From Sisyra terminalis (Eukaryota > Arthropoda > Insecta > Neuroptera > Sisyridae): a stretch of DNA of 64,000 bases. Where the stretch lies: contig OY292280.1 in the NCBI GenBank assembly GCA_958496175.1, positions 16,058,001-16,122,000 on the forward strand. The letters run 5' to 3'. Position numbers and translations under genes: made by a program. Of the stretch, positions 51,529 to 63,800 are shown piece by piece. How positions within the stretch are numbered: the first letter of the stretch is position 1; the number at the start of each line of letters is the position of its first letter. Below the pieces are notes generated by a model, which was not told the origin of the DNA, ran no database searches, and was given only the letters and a program-made list of their open reading frames with translations.

Positions 51529-51862
51529 ACCCGAAACTGCCTTTGGTTCGAAAATCATCCCGTATATAACGAAGGTACATGCAATTGTTGAAGAAGCCAC
51601 ATTCGTCTCTCCCTCTTAGTGGGAAGTGTTCATCCCTTAAACTGCCTGTTCATCCCTTAAACGTGGTTTGTTTGGGGAAAAATTTGCACAGCACGTACAG
51701 AAGGACTTATACTTTCGAATGGCACCCTTAAAAAATTTTTTTTTTATTTGACGATATTCGAGAAAATCAACGATGGTTAACCCATGGATTTTTTTGATGA
51801 AAAAACTTTTTGTTTCGAAATCGAAAAATATTATTATATCATCGTTCTAGACATTGTTGCGA

Positions 51863-52196
51863 ACCCGAAACTGCCTTTGGTTCGAAAATCATCCCTTATA
51901 TAACGAAGGTACATGCAATTGTTGAAGAAGCCACATTCGTCTCTCCCTCTTAGAGGGAAGTGTTCATCCCTTAAACTGCCTGTTCATCCCTTAAACGAGG
52001 TTTGTTTGGGGAAAAATTTGCACAGCACGTACAGATGGACTTATACTTTCGATTGGCACCCTTAAAAAAATTTTTTTTTATTTGACGATTTTCGAGAAAA
52101 TCAACGATGGTTAACCCATGGATTTTTTTGGTGAAAAAACTTTATGTTTCGAATTCGAATAATATTATTATATCATCGTTCTAGACATTGTTGCGA
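51863..52196. repeat. Hybrid monomer at the domain D/E boundary
   Basis: The 5' part has AGAGGG, GAGG, ATACTTT and an A7T9 tract, a set seen in domain D monomers. The 3' part has TTGGTGAAAA, CTTTATG, CGAATTCGAATAAT, exactly as in the 11355 monomer. The switch lies between about 52076 and 52129. Downstream, monomer order follows 11.7 kb onwards, so this is the junction between two array domains. Confidence 0.75.
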
Positions 52197-52530
52197 ACCC
52201 GAAACTGCCTTTGGTTCGAAAATCATCCCTTATATAACGAAGGTACTTGCAATTGTTGAAGAAGCCACATTCGTCTCCCCCTCTTAGTGGGAAGTGTTCA
52301 TCCCTTAAACTGCCTGTTCATCCCATAAACATGGTTTGTTTGGGGAAAAATTTGCCCAGCACGTACAGATGGACTTATACATTCGATTGGCACCCATAAA
52401 AAATTTTTTTTTTATTTGACGTTTTTCGAGAAAATCAACGATGGTTAACCCATGGATTTTTTTGATGAAAAAACTTTTTGTTTCGAAATCGAAAAATATT
52501 ATTATATCATCGTTCTAGACATTGTTGCGA
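52197..52530. repeat. Mosaic monomer with a conversion-like patch
   Basis: The outer parts match the 11690 monomer (ACTTGC, CTCCCCCTC, uninterrupted T-run, GACGTTTTT). An internal patch from about 52325 to 52396 matches the 12024 monomer (CCCATAAAC, GCCCAGC, CACCCATAAA). A two-sided switch within one monomer and no change in length are the pattern expected from short-tract gene conversion from the adjacent monomer type. Confidence 0.72.
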
Positions 52531-52864
52531 ACCCGAAACTGCCTTTGGTTTGAAAATCATCCCTTGTATAACGAGGGTACATGCAATTGTTGAAGAAGCC
52601 ACATTCGTCTCCCCCTCTTAGTGGGAAGTGTTCATCCCTTAAACTGCCTGTTCATCCCATAAACATGGTTTGTTTGGGGAAAAATTTGCCCAGCACGTAC
52701 AGATGGACTTATACATTCGATTGGCACCCATAAAAAATTTTTTTCTTATTTGACGATTTTCGAGAAAATCAACGATGGTTAACCCATGGATTTTTTGGAT
52801 GAAAAAACTTTTTGTTTCGAAATCGAAAAATATTATTATATCATCGTTCTAGACATTGTTGCGA

Positions 52865-53532
52865 ACCCGAAACTGCCTTTGGTTCGAAAATCATCCCTTA
52901 TATAACGAAGGTACATGCAATTGTTGAAGAAGCCACATTCGTCTCTCCCTCTTAGTGGGAAGTGTTCATCTCTTAAACTGCCTGTTCATCCCTTAAACGA
53001 GGTTTGTTTGGGGAAAAATTTGCACAGCACGTACAGATGGACTTATACTTTCGATTGGCACCCTTAAATTTTTTTTTTTTTATTTGACGATTTTCGAGAA
53101 AATCAACGATGGTTAACCCATGGATTTTTTTGATGAAAAAACTTTTTGTTTCGAAATCGAAAAATATTATTATTTCATCGTTCTAGACATTGTTGCGAAC
53201 CCGAAACTGCCTTTGGTTCGAAAATCATCCCTTATATAACGAAGGTACATGCAATTGTTGAAGAAGCCACATTCGTCTCTCCCTCTTAGTGGGAAGTGTT
53301 CATCCCTTAAACTGCCTGTTCATCCCTTAAACATGGTTTGTCTGGGGAAAAATTTGCACAGCACGTACAGATGGACTTATACATTCGATTGGCACCCTTA
53401 AAAATTTTTTTTTTTATTTGACGATTTTCGAGAAAATCAACGATGGTTAACCCATGGATTTTTTTGATGAAAAAACTTTTTGATTCGAAATCGAATAATA
53501 TTATTATATCATCGTTCTAGACATTGTTGCGA
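52865..53532. repeat. Two consecutive hybrid monomers (two one-monomer losses)
   Basis: The 52865 monomer starts like 12358 (CATCTCTTA, GAGG, ATACTTT) and ends like 12692 (CTTTTTG, ATTATTTCAT), with a private A3T13 tract near the switch. The 53199 monomer starts like 13026 or 12692 (GTTTGTCTGG) and ends like 13360 (GATTCG, GAATAAT). The next monomer, 53533, matches 13694. Five monomers in domain B are thus represented by three here. Confidence 0.72.
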
Positions 53533-54868
53533 ACCCGAAACTGCCTTTGGTTCGAAAATCATCCCTTATATAACGAAGGTACTTGCAATTGTTGAAGAAG
53601 CCACATTCGTCTCTCCCTCTTAGTGGGAAGTGTTCATCCCTTAAACTGCCTGTTCATCCCTTAAACATGGTTTGTTTGGGGAAAAATTTGCACAGCACGT
53701 ACAGATGGACTTATACATTCGATTGGCACCCTTAAAAAATTTTTTTTTTATTTGACGTTTTTCGAGAAAATCAACGATGGTTAACCCATGGATTTTTTTG
53801 ATGAAAAAACTTTTTGTTTCGAAATCGAAAAATATTATTATATCATCGTTCTAGACATTGTTGCGAACCCGAAACTGCCTTTGGTTTGAAAATCATCCCT
53901 TGTATAACGAGGGTACATGCAATTGTTGAAGAAGCCACATTCGTCTCTCCCTCTTAGTGGGAAGTGTTCATCCCTTAAACTGCCTGTTCATCCCATAAAC
54001 ATGGTTTGTTTGGGGAAAAATTTGCACAGCACGTACAGATGGACTTATACATTCGATTGGCACCCATAAAAAATTTTTTTCTTATTTGACGATTTTCGAG
54101 AAAATCAACGATGGTTAACCCATGGATTTTTTTGATGAAAAAACTTTTTGTTTCGAAATCGAAAAATATTATTATATCATCGTTCTAGACATTGTTGCGA
54201 ACCCGAAACTGCCTTTGGTTCGAAAATCATCCCTTATATAACGAAGGTACATGCAATTGTTGAAGAAGCCACATTCGTCTCTCCCTCTTAGTGGGAAGTG
54301 TTCATCCCTTAAACTGCCTGTTCATCCCTTAAACATGGTTTGTTTGGGGAAAAATTTGCACAGCACGTACAGATGGACTTATACATTCGATTGGCACCCT
54401 TAAAAATTTTTTTTTTTATTTGACGTTTTTCGAGAAAATCAACGATGGTTAACCCATGGATTTTTTTGATGAAAAAACTTTTTGTTTCGAAATCGAAAAA
54501 TATTATTATATCATCGTTCTAGACATTGTTGCGAACCCGAAACTGCCTTTGGTTTGAAAATCATCCCTTGTATAACGAGGGTACATGCAATTGTTGAAGA
54601 AGCCACATTCGTCTCTCCCTCTTAGTGGGAAGTGTTCATCCCTTAAACTGCCTGTTCATCCCATAAACATGGTTTGTTTTGGGAAAAATTTGCACAGCAC
54701 GTACAGATGGACTTATACATTCGATTGGCACCCATAAAAAATTTTTTTCTTATTTGACGATTTTCGAGAAAATCAACGATGGTTAACCCATGGATTTTTT
54801 GGATGAAAAAACTTTTTGTTTCGAAATCGAAAAATATTATTATATCATCGTTCTAGACATTGTTGCGA

Positions 54869-55202
54869 ACCCGAAACTGCCTTTGGTTCGAAAATCATCC
54901 CTTATATAACGAAGGTACATGCAATTGTTGAAGAAGCCACATTCGTCTCTCCCTCTTAGTGGGAAGTGTTCATCTCTTAAACTGCCTGTTCATCCCTTAA
55001 ACGAGGTTTGTCTGGGGAAAAATTTGCACAGCACGTACAGATGGACTTATACATTCGATTGGCACCCTTAAAAATTTTTTTTTTTATTTGACGATTTTCG
55101 AGAAAATCAACGATGGTTAACCCATGGATTTTTTTGATGAAAAAACTTTTTGTTTCGAAATCGAAAAATATTATTATATCATCGTTCTAGACATTGTTGC
55201 GA
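54869..55202. repeat. Hybrid monomer (one-monomer loss)
   Basis: The 5' part equals the 15698 monomer (CATCTCTTA, AACGAGG). From TTTGTCTGG onwards it equals the 16032 monomer (ATACATT, A5T11, ATTATATCAT). The switch falls within about ten bases of 55010. In domain B these are two successive monomers, so one 334-bp unit was lost here or gained there. Confidence 0.75.
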
Positions 55203-57206
55203 ACCCGAAACTGCCTTTGGTTCGAAAATCATCCCTTATATAACGAAGGTACATGCAATTGTTGAAGAAGCCACATTCGTCTCTCCCTCTTAGAGGGAAG
55301 TGTTCATCCCTTAAACTGCCTGTTCATCCCTTAAACATGGTTTGTTTGGGGAAAAATTTGCACAGCACGTACAGATGGACTTATACATTCGATTGGCACC
55401 CTTAAAAAATATTTTTTTTATTTGACGATTTTCGAGAAAATCAACGATGGTTAACCCATGGATTTTTTTGATGAAAAAACTTTTTGTTTCGAAATCGAAA
55501 AATATTATTATATCATCGTTTTAGACATTGTTGCGAACCCGAAACTGCCTTTGGTTCGAAAATCATCCCTTATATAACGAAGGTACATGCAATTGTTGAA
55601 GAAGCCACATTCGTCTCTCCCTTTTAGTGGGAAGTGTTCATCCCTTAAACTGCCTGTTCATCCCTTAAACGAGGTTTGTTTGGGGAAAAATTTGCACAGC
55701 ACGTACAGATGGACTTATACTTTCGATTGGCACCCTTAAAAAATTTTTTTTTTATTTGACGATTTTCGAGAAAATCAACGATGGTTAACCCATGGATTTT
55801 TTTGATGAAAAAACTTTATGTTTCGAAATCGAAAAATATTATTTTATCATCGTTCTAGACATTGTTGCGAACCCGAAACTGCCTTTGGTTCGAAAATCAT
55901 CCCTTATATAACGAAGGTACATGCAATTGTTGAAGAAGCCACATTCGTCTCTCCCTCTTAGTGGGAAGTGTTCATCCCTTAAACTGCCTGTTCATCCCTT
56001 AAACATGGTTTGTCTGGGGAAAAATTTGCACAGCACGTACAGATGGACTTATACATTCGATTGGCACCCTTAAAAATTTTTTTTTTTATTTGACGATTTT
56101 CGAGAAAATCAACGATGGTTAACCCATGGATTTTTTTGATGAAAAAACTTTTTGTTTCGAAATCGAAAAATATTATTATTTCATCGTTCTAGACATTGTT
56201 GCGAACCCGAAACTGCCTTTGGTTCGAAAATCATCCCTTATATAACGAAGGTACATGCAATTGTTGAAGAAGCCACATTCGTCTCTCCCTCTTAGTGGGA
56301 AGTGTTCATCCCTTAAACTGCCTGTTCATCCCTTAAACATGGTTTGTTTGGGGAAAAATTTGCACAGCACGTACAGATGGACTTATACATTCGATTGGCA
56401 CCCTTAAAAAATTTTTTTTTTATTTGACGATTTTCGAGAAAATCAACGATGGTTAACCCATGGATTTTTTTGATGAAAAAACTTTTTGTTTCGAAATCGA
56501 AAAATATTATTATATCATCGTTCTAGACATTGTTGCGAACCCGAAACTGCCTTTGGTTCGAAAATCATCCCTTATATAACGAAGGTACATGCAATTGTTG
56601 AAGAAGCCACATTCGTCTCTCCCTCTTAGTGGGAAGTGTTCATCCCTTAAACTGCCTGTTCATCCCTTAAACATGGTTTGTTTGGGGAAAAATTTGCACA
56701 GCACGTACAGATGGACTTATACATTCGATTGGCACCCTTAAAAAATATTTTTTTTATTTGACGATTTTCGAGAAAATCAACGATGGTTAACCCATGGATT
56801 TTTTTGATGAAAAAACTTTTTGTTTCGAAATCGAAAAATATTATTATATCATCGTTCTAGACATTGTTGCGAACCCGAAACTGCCTTTGGTTCGAAAATC
56901 ATCCCTTATATAACGAAGGTACATGCAATTGTTCAAGAAGCCACATTCGTCTCTCCCTCTTAGTGGGAAGTGTTCATCCCTTAAACTGCCTGTTCATCCC
57001 TTAAACATGGTTTGTTTGGGGAAAAATTTGCACAGCACGTACAGATGGACTTATACATTCGATTGGCACCCTTAAAAAATTTTTTTTTTATTTGACGATT
57101 TTCGAGAAAATCAACGATGGTTAACCCATGGATTTTTTTGATGAAAAAACTTTTTGTTTCGAAATCGAAAAATATTATTATATCATCGTTCTAGACATTG
57201 TTGCGA

Positions 57207-60200
57207 ACCCGAAACTGCCTTTGGTTCGAAAATCATCCCTTATATAACGAAGGTACATGCAATTGTTCAAGAAGCCACATTCGTCTCTCCCTCTTAGTGG
57301 GAAGTGTTCATCCCTTAAACTGCCTGTTCATCCCTTAAACATGGTTTGTCTGGGGAAAAATTTGCACAGCACGTACAGATGGACTTATACATTCGATTGG
57401 CACCCTTAAAAATTTTTTTTTTTATTTGACGATTTTCGAGAAAATCAACGATGGTTAACCCATGGATTTTTTTGATGAAAAAACTTTTTATTTCGAAATC
57501 GAAAAATATTATTATTTCATCGTTCTAGACATTGTTGCGAACCCGAAACTGCCTTTGGTTCGAAAATCATCCCTTATATAACGAAGGTACATGCAATTGT
57601 TCAAGAAGCCACATTCGTCTCTCCCTCTTAGTGGGAAGTGTTCATCCCTTAAACTGCCTGTTCATCCCTTCAACATGGTTTGTCTGGGGAAAAATTTGCA
57701 CAGCACGTACAGATGGACTTATACATTCGATTGGCACCCTTAAAAAATATTTTTTTTATTTGACGATTTTCGAGAAAATCAACGATGGTTAACCCATGGA
57801 TTTTTTTGATGAAAAAACTTTTTGTTTCGAAATCGAAAAATATTATTATATCATCGTTCTAGACATTGTTGCGAACCCGAAACTGCCTTTGGTTCGAAAA
57901 TCATCCCTTATATAACGAAGGTACATGCAATTGTTCAAGAAGCCACATTCGTTTCTCCCTCTTAGTGGGAAGTGTTCATCCCTTAAACTGCCTGTTCATC
58001 CCTTAAACATGGTTTGTCTGGGGAAAAATTTGCACAGCACGTACAGATGGACTTATACATTCGATTGGCACCCTTAAAAATTTTTTTTTTTATTTGACGA
58101 TTTTCGAGAAAATCAACGATGGTTAACCCATGGATTTTTTTGAAGAAAAAACTTTTTGTTTCGAAATCGAAAAATATTATTATTTCATCGTTCTAGACAT
58201 TGTTGCGAACCCGAAACTGCCTTTGGTTCGAAAATCATCCCTTATATAACGAAGGTACTTGCAATTGTTCAAGAAGCCACATTCGTCTCTCCCTCTTAGT
58301 GGGAAGTGTTCATCCCTTAAACTGCCTGTTCATCCCTTAAACATGGTTTGTTTGGGGAAAAATTTGCACAGCACGTACAGATGGACTTATACATTCGATT
58401 GGCACCCTTAAAAATTTTTTTTTTTATTTGACGATTTTCGAGAAAATCAACGATGGTTAACCCATGGATTTTTTTGATGAAAAAACATTTTGTTTCGAAA
58501 TCGAAAAATATTATTATATCATCGTTCTAGACATTGTTGCGAACCCGAAACTGCCTTTGGTTCGAAAATCATCCCTTATATAACGAAGGTACATGCAATT
58601 GTTGAAGAAGCCACATTCGTCTCTCCCTCTTAGTGGGAAGTGTTCATCCCTTAAACTGCCTGTTCATCCCTTAAACATGGTTTGTTTGGGGAAAAATTTG
58701 CACAGCACGTACAGATGGACTTATACATTCGATTGGCACCCTTAAAAAATTTTTTTTTTATTTGACGATTTTCGAGAAAATCAACGATGGTTAACCCATG
58801 GATTTTTTTGATGAAAAAACATTTTGTTTCGAAATCGAAAAATATTATTATATCATCGTTCTAGACATTGTTGCGAACCCGAAACTGCCTTTGGTTCGAA
58901 AATCATCCCTTATATAACGAAGGTACATGCAATTGTTGAAGAAGCCACATTCGTCTCTCCCTCTTAGTGGGAAGTGTTCATCCCTTAAACTGCCTGTTCA
59001 TCCCTTAAACATGGTTTGTTTGGGGAAAAATTTGCACAGCACGTACAGATGGACTTATACATTCGATTGGCACCCTTAAAAAATATTTTTTTTATTTGAC
59101 GATTTTCGAGAAAATCAACGATGGTTAACCCATGGATTTTTTGGATGAAAAAACTTTTTGTTTCGAAATCGAAAAATATTATTATATCATCGTTCTAGAC
59201 ATTGTTGCGAACCCGAAACTGCCTTTGGTTCGAAAATCATCCCTTATATAACGAAGGTACATGCAATTGTTGAAGAAGCCACATTCGTCTCTCCCTCTTA
59301 GAGGGAAGTGTTCATCCCTTAAACTGTCTGTTCATCCCTTAAACGAGGTTTGTTTGGGGAAAAATTTGCACAGCACGTACTGATGGACTTATACTTTCGA
59401 TTGGCACCCATAAAAAATTTTTTTTTTATTTGATGATTTTCGAGAAAATCAACGATGGTTAACCCATGGATTTTTTTGATGAAAAAACTTTTTGTTTCGA
59501 AATCGAAAAATATTATTTTATCATCGTTCTAGACATTGTTGCGAACCCGAAACTGCCTTTGGTTCGAAAATCATCCCTTATATAACGAAGGTACATGCAA
59601 TTGTTGAAGAAGCCACATTCGTCTCTCCCTCTTAGTGGGAAGAGTTCATCCCTTAAACTGCCTGTTCATCCCTTAAACATGGTTTGTCTGGGGAAAAATT
59701 TGAACAGCACGTACAGATGGACTTATACATTCGATTGGCACCCTTAAAATTTTTTTTTTTTATTTGACGATTTTCGAGAAAATCAACGATGGTTAACCCA
59801 TGGATTTTTTTGATGAAAAAACTTTTTGTTTCGAAATCGAAAAATATTATTATTTCATCGTTCTAGACATTGTTGCGAACCCGAAACTGCCTTTGGTTCG
59901 AAAATCATCCCTTATATAACGAAGGTACATGCAATTGTTGAAGAAGCCACATTCGTCTCTCCCTCTTAGTGGGAAGTGTTCATCCCTTAAACTGCCTGTT
60001 CATCCCTTAAACATGGTTTGTTTGGGGAAAAATTTGCACAGCACGTACAGATGGACTTATACATTCGATTGGCACCCTTAAAAAATTTTTTTTTTATTTG
60101 ACGATTTTCGAGAAAATCAACGATGGTTAACCCATGGATTTTTTTGATGAAAAAACTTTTTGTTTCGAAATCGAAAAATATTATTATATCATCGTTCTAG

Positions 60201-60880
60201 ACATTGTTGCGAACCCGAAACTGCCTTTGGTTCGAAAATCATCCCTTATATAACGAAGGTACATGCAATTGTTGAAGAAGCCACATTCGTCTCTCCCTCT
60301 TAGTGGGAAGTGTTCATCCCTTAAACTGCCTGTTCATCCCTTAAACGAGGTTTGTTTGGGGAAAAATTTGCACAGCACGTACAGATGGACTTATACATTC
60401 GATTGGCACCCTTAAAAATTTTTTTTTTTATTTGACGATTTTCGAGAAAATCAACGATGGTTAACCCATGGATTTTTTTGATGAAAAAACTTTTTGTTTC
60501 GAAATCGAAAAATATTATTATTTCATCGTTCTAGACATTGTTGCGAACCCGAAACTGCCTTTGGTTCGAAAATCATCCCTTATATAACGAAGGTACATGC
60601 AATTGTTGAAGAAGCCACATTCGTCTCTCCCTCTTAGTGGGAAGTGTTCATCCCTTAAACTGCCTGTTCATCCCTTAAACATGGTTTGTTTGGGGAAAAA
60701 TTTGCACAGCACGTACAGATGGACTTATACATTCGATTGGCACCCTTAAAAAATTTTTTTTTTATTTGACGATTTTCGAGAAAATCAACGATGGTTAACC
60801 CATGGATTTTTTTGATGAAAAAACTTTTTGTTTCGAAATCGAAAAATATTATTATATCATCGTTCTAGACATTGTTGCGA
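57207..60880. repeat. Domain E, second part: paralogue of 18.4-20.7 kb and 22.7-25.7 kb
   Basis: The order is TTTTTATTTCG (57207), CCTTCAAC (57541), TTGAAGAAA with a private GTTTCTCCC (57875), ACATTTTG with TTCAAG (58209), a second ACATTTTG monomer (58543), interrupted tract (58877), ACTGATGG with private TTGATGATTTT and ACTGTCTG (59211), GAAGAG with TTTGAACAG (59545) and plain (59879). This is the domain C core with small local changes. It shares the fuller arrangement around the ACTGATGG monomer with HOR C copy 2. Confidence 0.8.
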
Positions 60881-63800
60881 ACCCGAAACTGCCTTTGGTT
60901 CGAAAATCATCCCTTATATAACGAAGGTACATGCAATTGTTGAAGAAGCCACATTCGTCTCTCCCTCTTAGTGGGAAGTGTTCATCCCTTAAACTGCCTG
61001 TTCATCCCTTAAACATGGTTTGTTTGGGGAAAAATTTGCACAGCACGTACAGATGGACTTATACATTCGATTGGCACCCTTAAAAAATATTTTTTTTATT
61101 TGACGATTTTCGAGAAAATCAACGATGGTTAACCCATGGATTTTTTTGATGAAAAAACTTTTTGTTTCGAAATCGAAAAATATTATTATATCATCGTTCT
61201 AGACATTGTTGCGAACCCGAAACTGCCTTTGGTTCGAAAATCATCCCTTATATAACGAAGGTACATGCAATTGTTCAAGAAGCCACATTCGTCTCTCCCT
61301 CTTAGTGGGAAGTGTTCATCCCTTAAACTGCCTGTTCATCCCTTAAACATGGTTTGTCTGGGGAAAAATTTGCACAGCACGTACAGATGGACTTATACAT
61401 TCGATTGGCACCCTTAAAAATTTTTTTTTTTATTTGACGATTTTCGAGAAAATCAACGATGGTTAACCCATGGATTTTTTTGATGAAAAAACTTTTTATT
61501 TCGAAATCGAAAAATATTATTATTTCATCGTTCTAGACATTGTTGCGAACCCGAAACTGCCTTTGGTTCGAAAATCATCCCTTATATAACGAAGGTACAT
61601 GCAATTGTTCAAGAAGCCACATTCGTCTCTCCCTCTTAGTGGGAAGTGTTCATCCCTTAAACTGCCTGTTCATCCCTTCAACATGGTTTGTCTGGGGAAA
61701 AATTTGCACAGCACGTACAGATGGACTTATACATTCGATTGGCACCCTTAAAAAATATTTTTTTTATTTGACGATTTTCGAGAAAATCAACGATGGTTAA
61801 CCCATGGATTTTTTTGATGAAAAAACTTTTTGTTTCGAAATCGAAAAATATTATTATATCATCGTTCTAGACATTGTTGCGAACCCGAAACTGCCTTTGG
61901 TTCGAAAATCATCCCTTATATAACGAAGGTACATGCAATTGTTCAAGAAGCCACATTCGTCTCTCCCTCTTAGTGGGAAGTGTTCATCCCTTAAACTGCC
62001 TGTTCATCCCTTCAACATGGTTTGTCTGGGGAAAAATTTGCACAGCACGTACAGATGGACTTATACATTCGATTGGCACCCTTAAAAATTTTTTTTTTTA
62101 TTTGACGATTTTCGAGAAAATCAACGATGGTTAACCCATGGATTTTTTTGAAGAAAAAACTTTTTGTTTCGAAATCGAAAAATATTATTATTTCATCGTT
62201 CTAGACATTGTTGCGAACCCGAAACTGCCTTTGGTTCGAAAATCATCCCTTATATAACGAAGGTACATGCAATTGTTGAAGAAGCCACATTCGTCTCTCC
62301 CTCTTAGTGGGAAGTGTTCATCCCTTAAACTGCCTGTTCATCCCTTAAACATGGTTTGTTTGGGGAAAAATTTGCACAGCACGTACAGATGGACTTATAC
62401 ATTCGATTGGCACCCTTAAAAAATATTTTTTTTTAATTTGACGATTTTCGAGAAAATCAACGATGGTTAACCCATGGATTTTTTTGATGATAAAACTTTT
62501 TGTTTCGAAATCGAAAAATATTATTATATCATCGTTCTAGACATTGTTGCGAACCCGAAACTGCCTTTGGTTCGAAAATCATCCCTTATATAACGATGGT
62601 ACTTGCAATTGTTGAAGAAGCCACATTCGTCTCTCCCTCTTAGAGGGAAGTGTTCATCCCTTAAACTGCCTGTTCATCCCTTAAACGAGGTTTGTTTGGG
62701 GAAAAATTTGCACAGCACGTACAGATGGACTTATACATTCGATTGGCACCCATAAAAAATTTTTTTCTTATTTGACGATTTTCGAGAAAATCAACGATGA
62801 TTAACCCATGGATTTTTTGGATGAAAAAACTTTTTGTTTCGAAATCGAAAAATATTATTATATCATCGTTCTAGACATTGTTGCGAACCCGAAACTGCCT
62901 TTGGTTCGAAAATCATCCCTTATATAACGAAGGTACATGCAATTGTTGAAGAAGCCACATTCGTCTCTCCCTCTTAGAGGGAAGTGTTCATCCCTTAAAC
63001 TGCCTGTTCATCCCTTAAACGAGGTTTGTTTGGGGAAAAATTTGCACAGCACGTACTGATGGACTTATACTTTCGATTGGCACCCATAAAAAATTTTTTT
63101 TTTATTTGACGATTTTCGAGAAAATCAACGATGGTTAACCCATGGATTTTTTTGATGAAAAAACTTTTTGTTTCGAAATCGAAAAATATTATTTTATCAT
63201 CGTTCTAGACATTGTTGCGAACCCGAAACTGCCTTTGGTTCGAAAATCATCCCTTATATAACGAAGGTACATGCAATTGTTGAAGAAGCCACATTCGTCT
63301 CTCCCTCTTAGTGGGAAGAGTTCATCCCTTAAACTGCCTGTTCATCCCTTAAACATGGTTTGTCTGGGGAAAAATTTGAACAGCACGTACAGATGGACTT
63401 ATACATTCGATTGGCACCCTTAAAATTTTTTTTTTTTATTTGACGATTTTCGAGAAAATCAACGATGGTTAACCCATGGATTTTTTTGATGAAAAAACTT
63501 TTTGTTTCGAAATCGAAAAATATTATTATTTCATCGTTCTAGACATTGTTGCGAACCCGAAACTGCCTTTGGTTCGAAAATCATCCCTTATATAACGAAG
63601 GTACATGCAATTGTTGAAGAAGCCACATTCGTCTCTCCCTCTTAGTGGGAAGTGTTCATCCCTTAAACTGCCTGTTCATCCCTTAAACATGGTTTGTTTG
63701 GGGAAAAATTTGCACAGCACGTACAGATGGACTTATACATTCGATTGGCACCCTTAAAAATTTTTTTTTTTATTTGACGATTTTCGAGAAAATCAACGAT

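Larger units (their letters stand above)
51863..57206. repeat. Domain E, first part: paralogue of 11.4-18.4 kb
   Basis: Matching types are 52531 with 12024 (TTTGAAAATC, GCCCAGC), 53533 with 13694 (GACGTTTTT), 53867 with 14028, 54535 with 15364 (GTTTTGGG) and 55203 with 16366 (AGAGGG, interrupted tract). The offset falls from about 40.5 kb to 38.8 kb in whole-monomer steps, mostly at hybrid monomers (52865, 53199, 54201, 54869). The 55537 monomer follows GTTTTAGACA, which removes TCTAGA. Confidence 0.8.
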
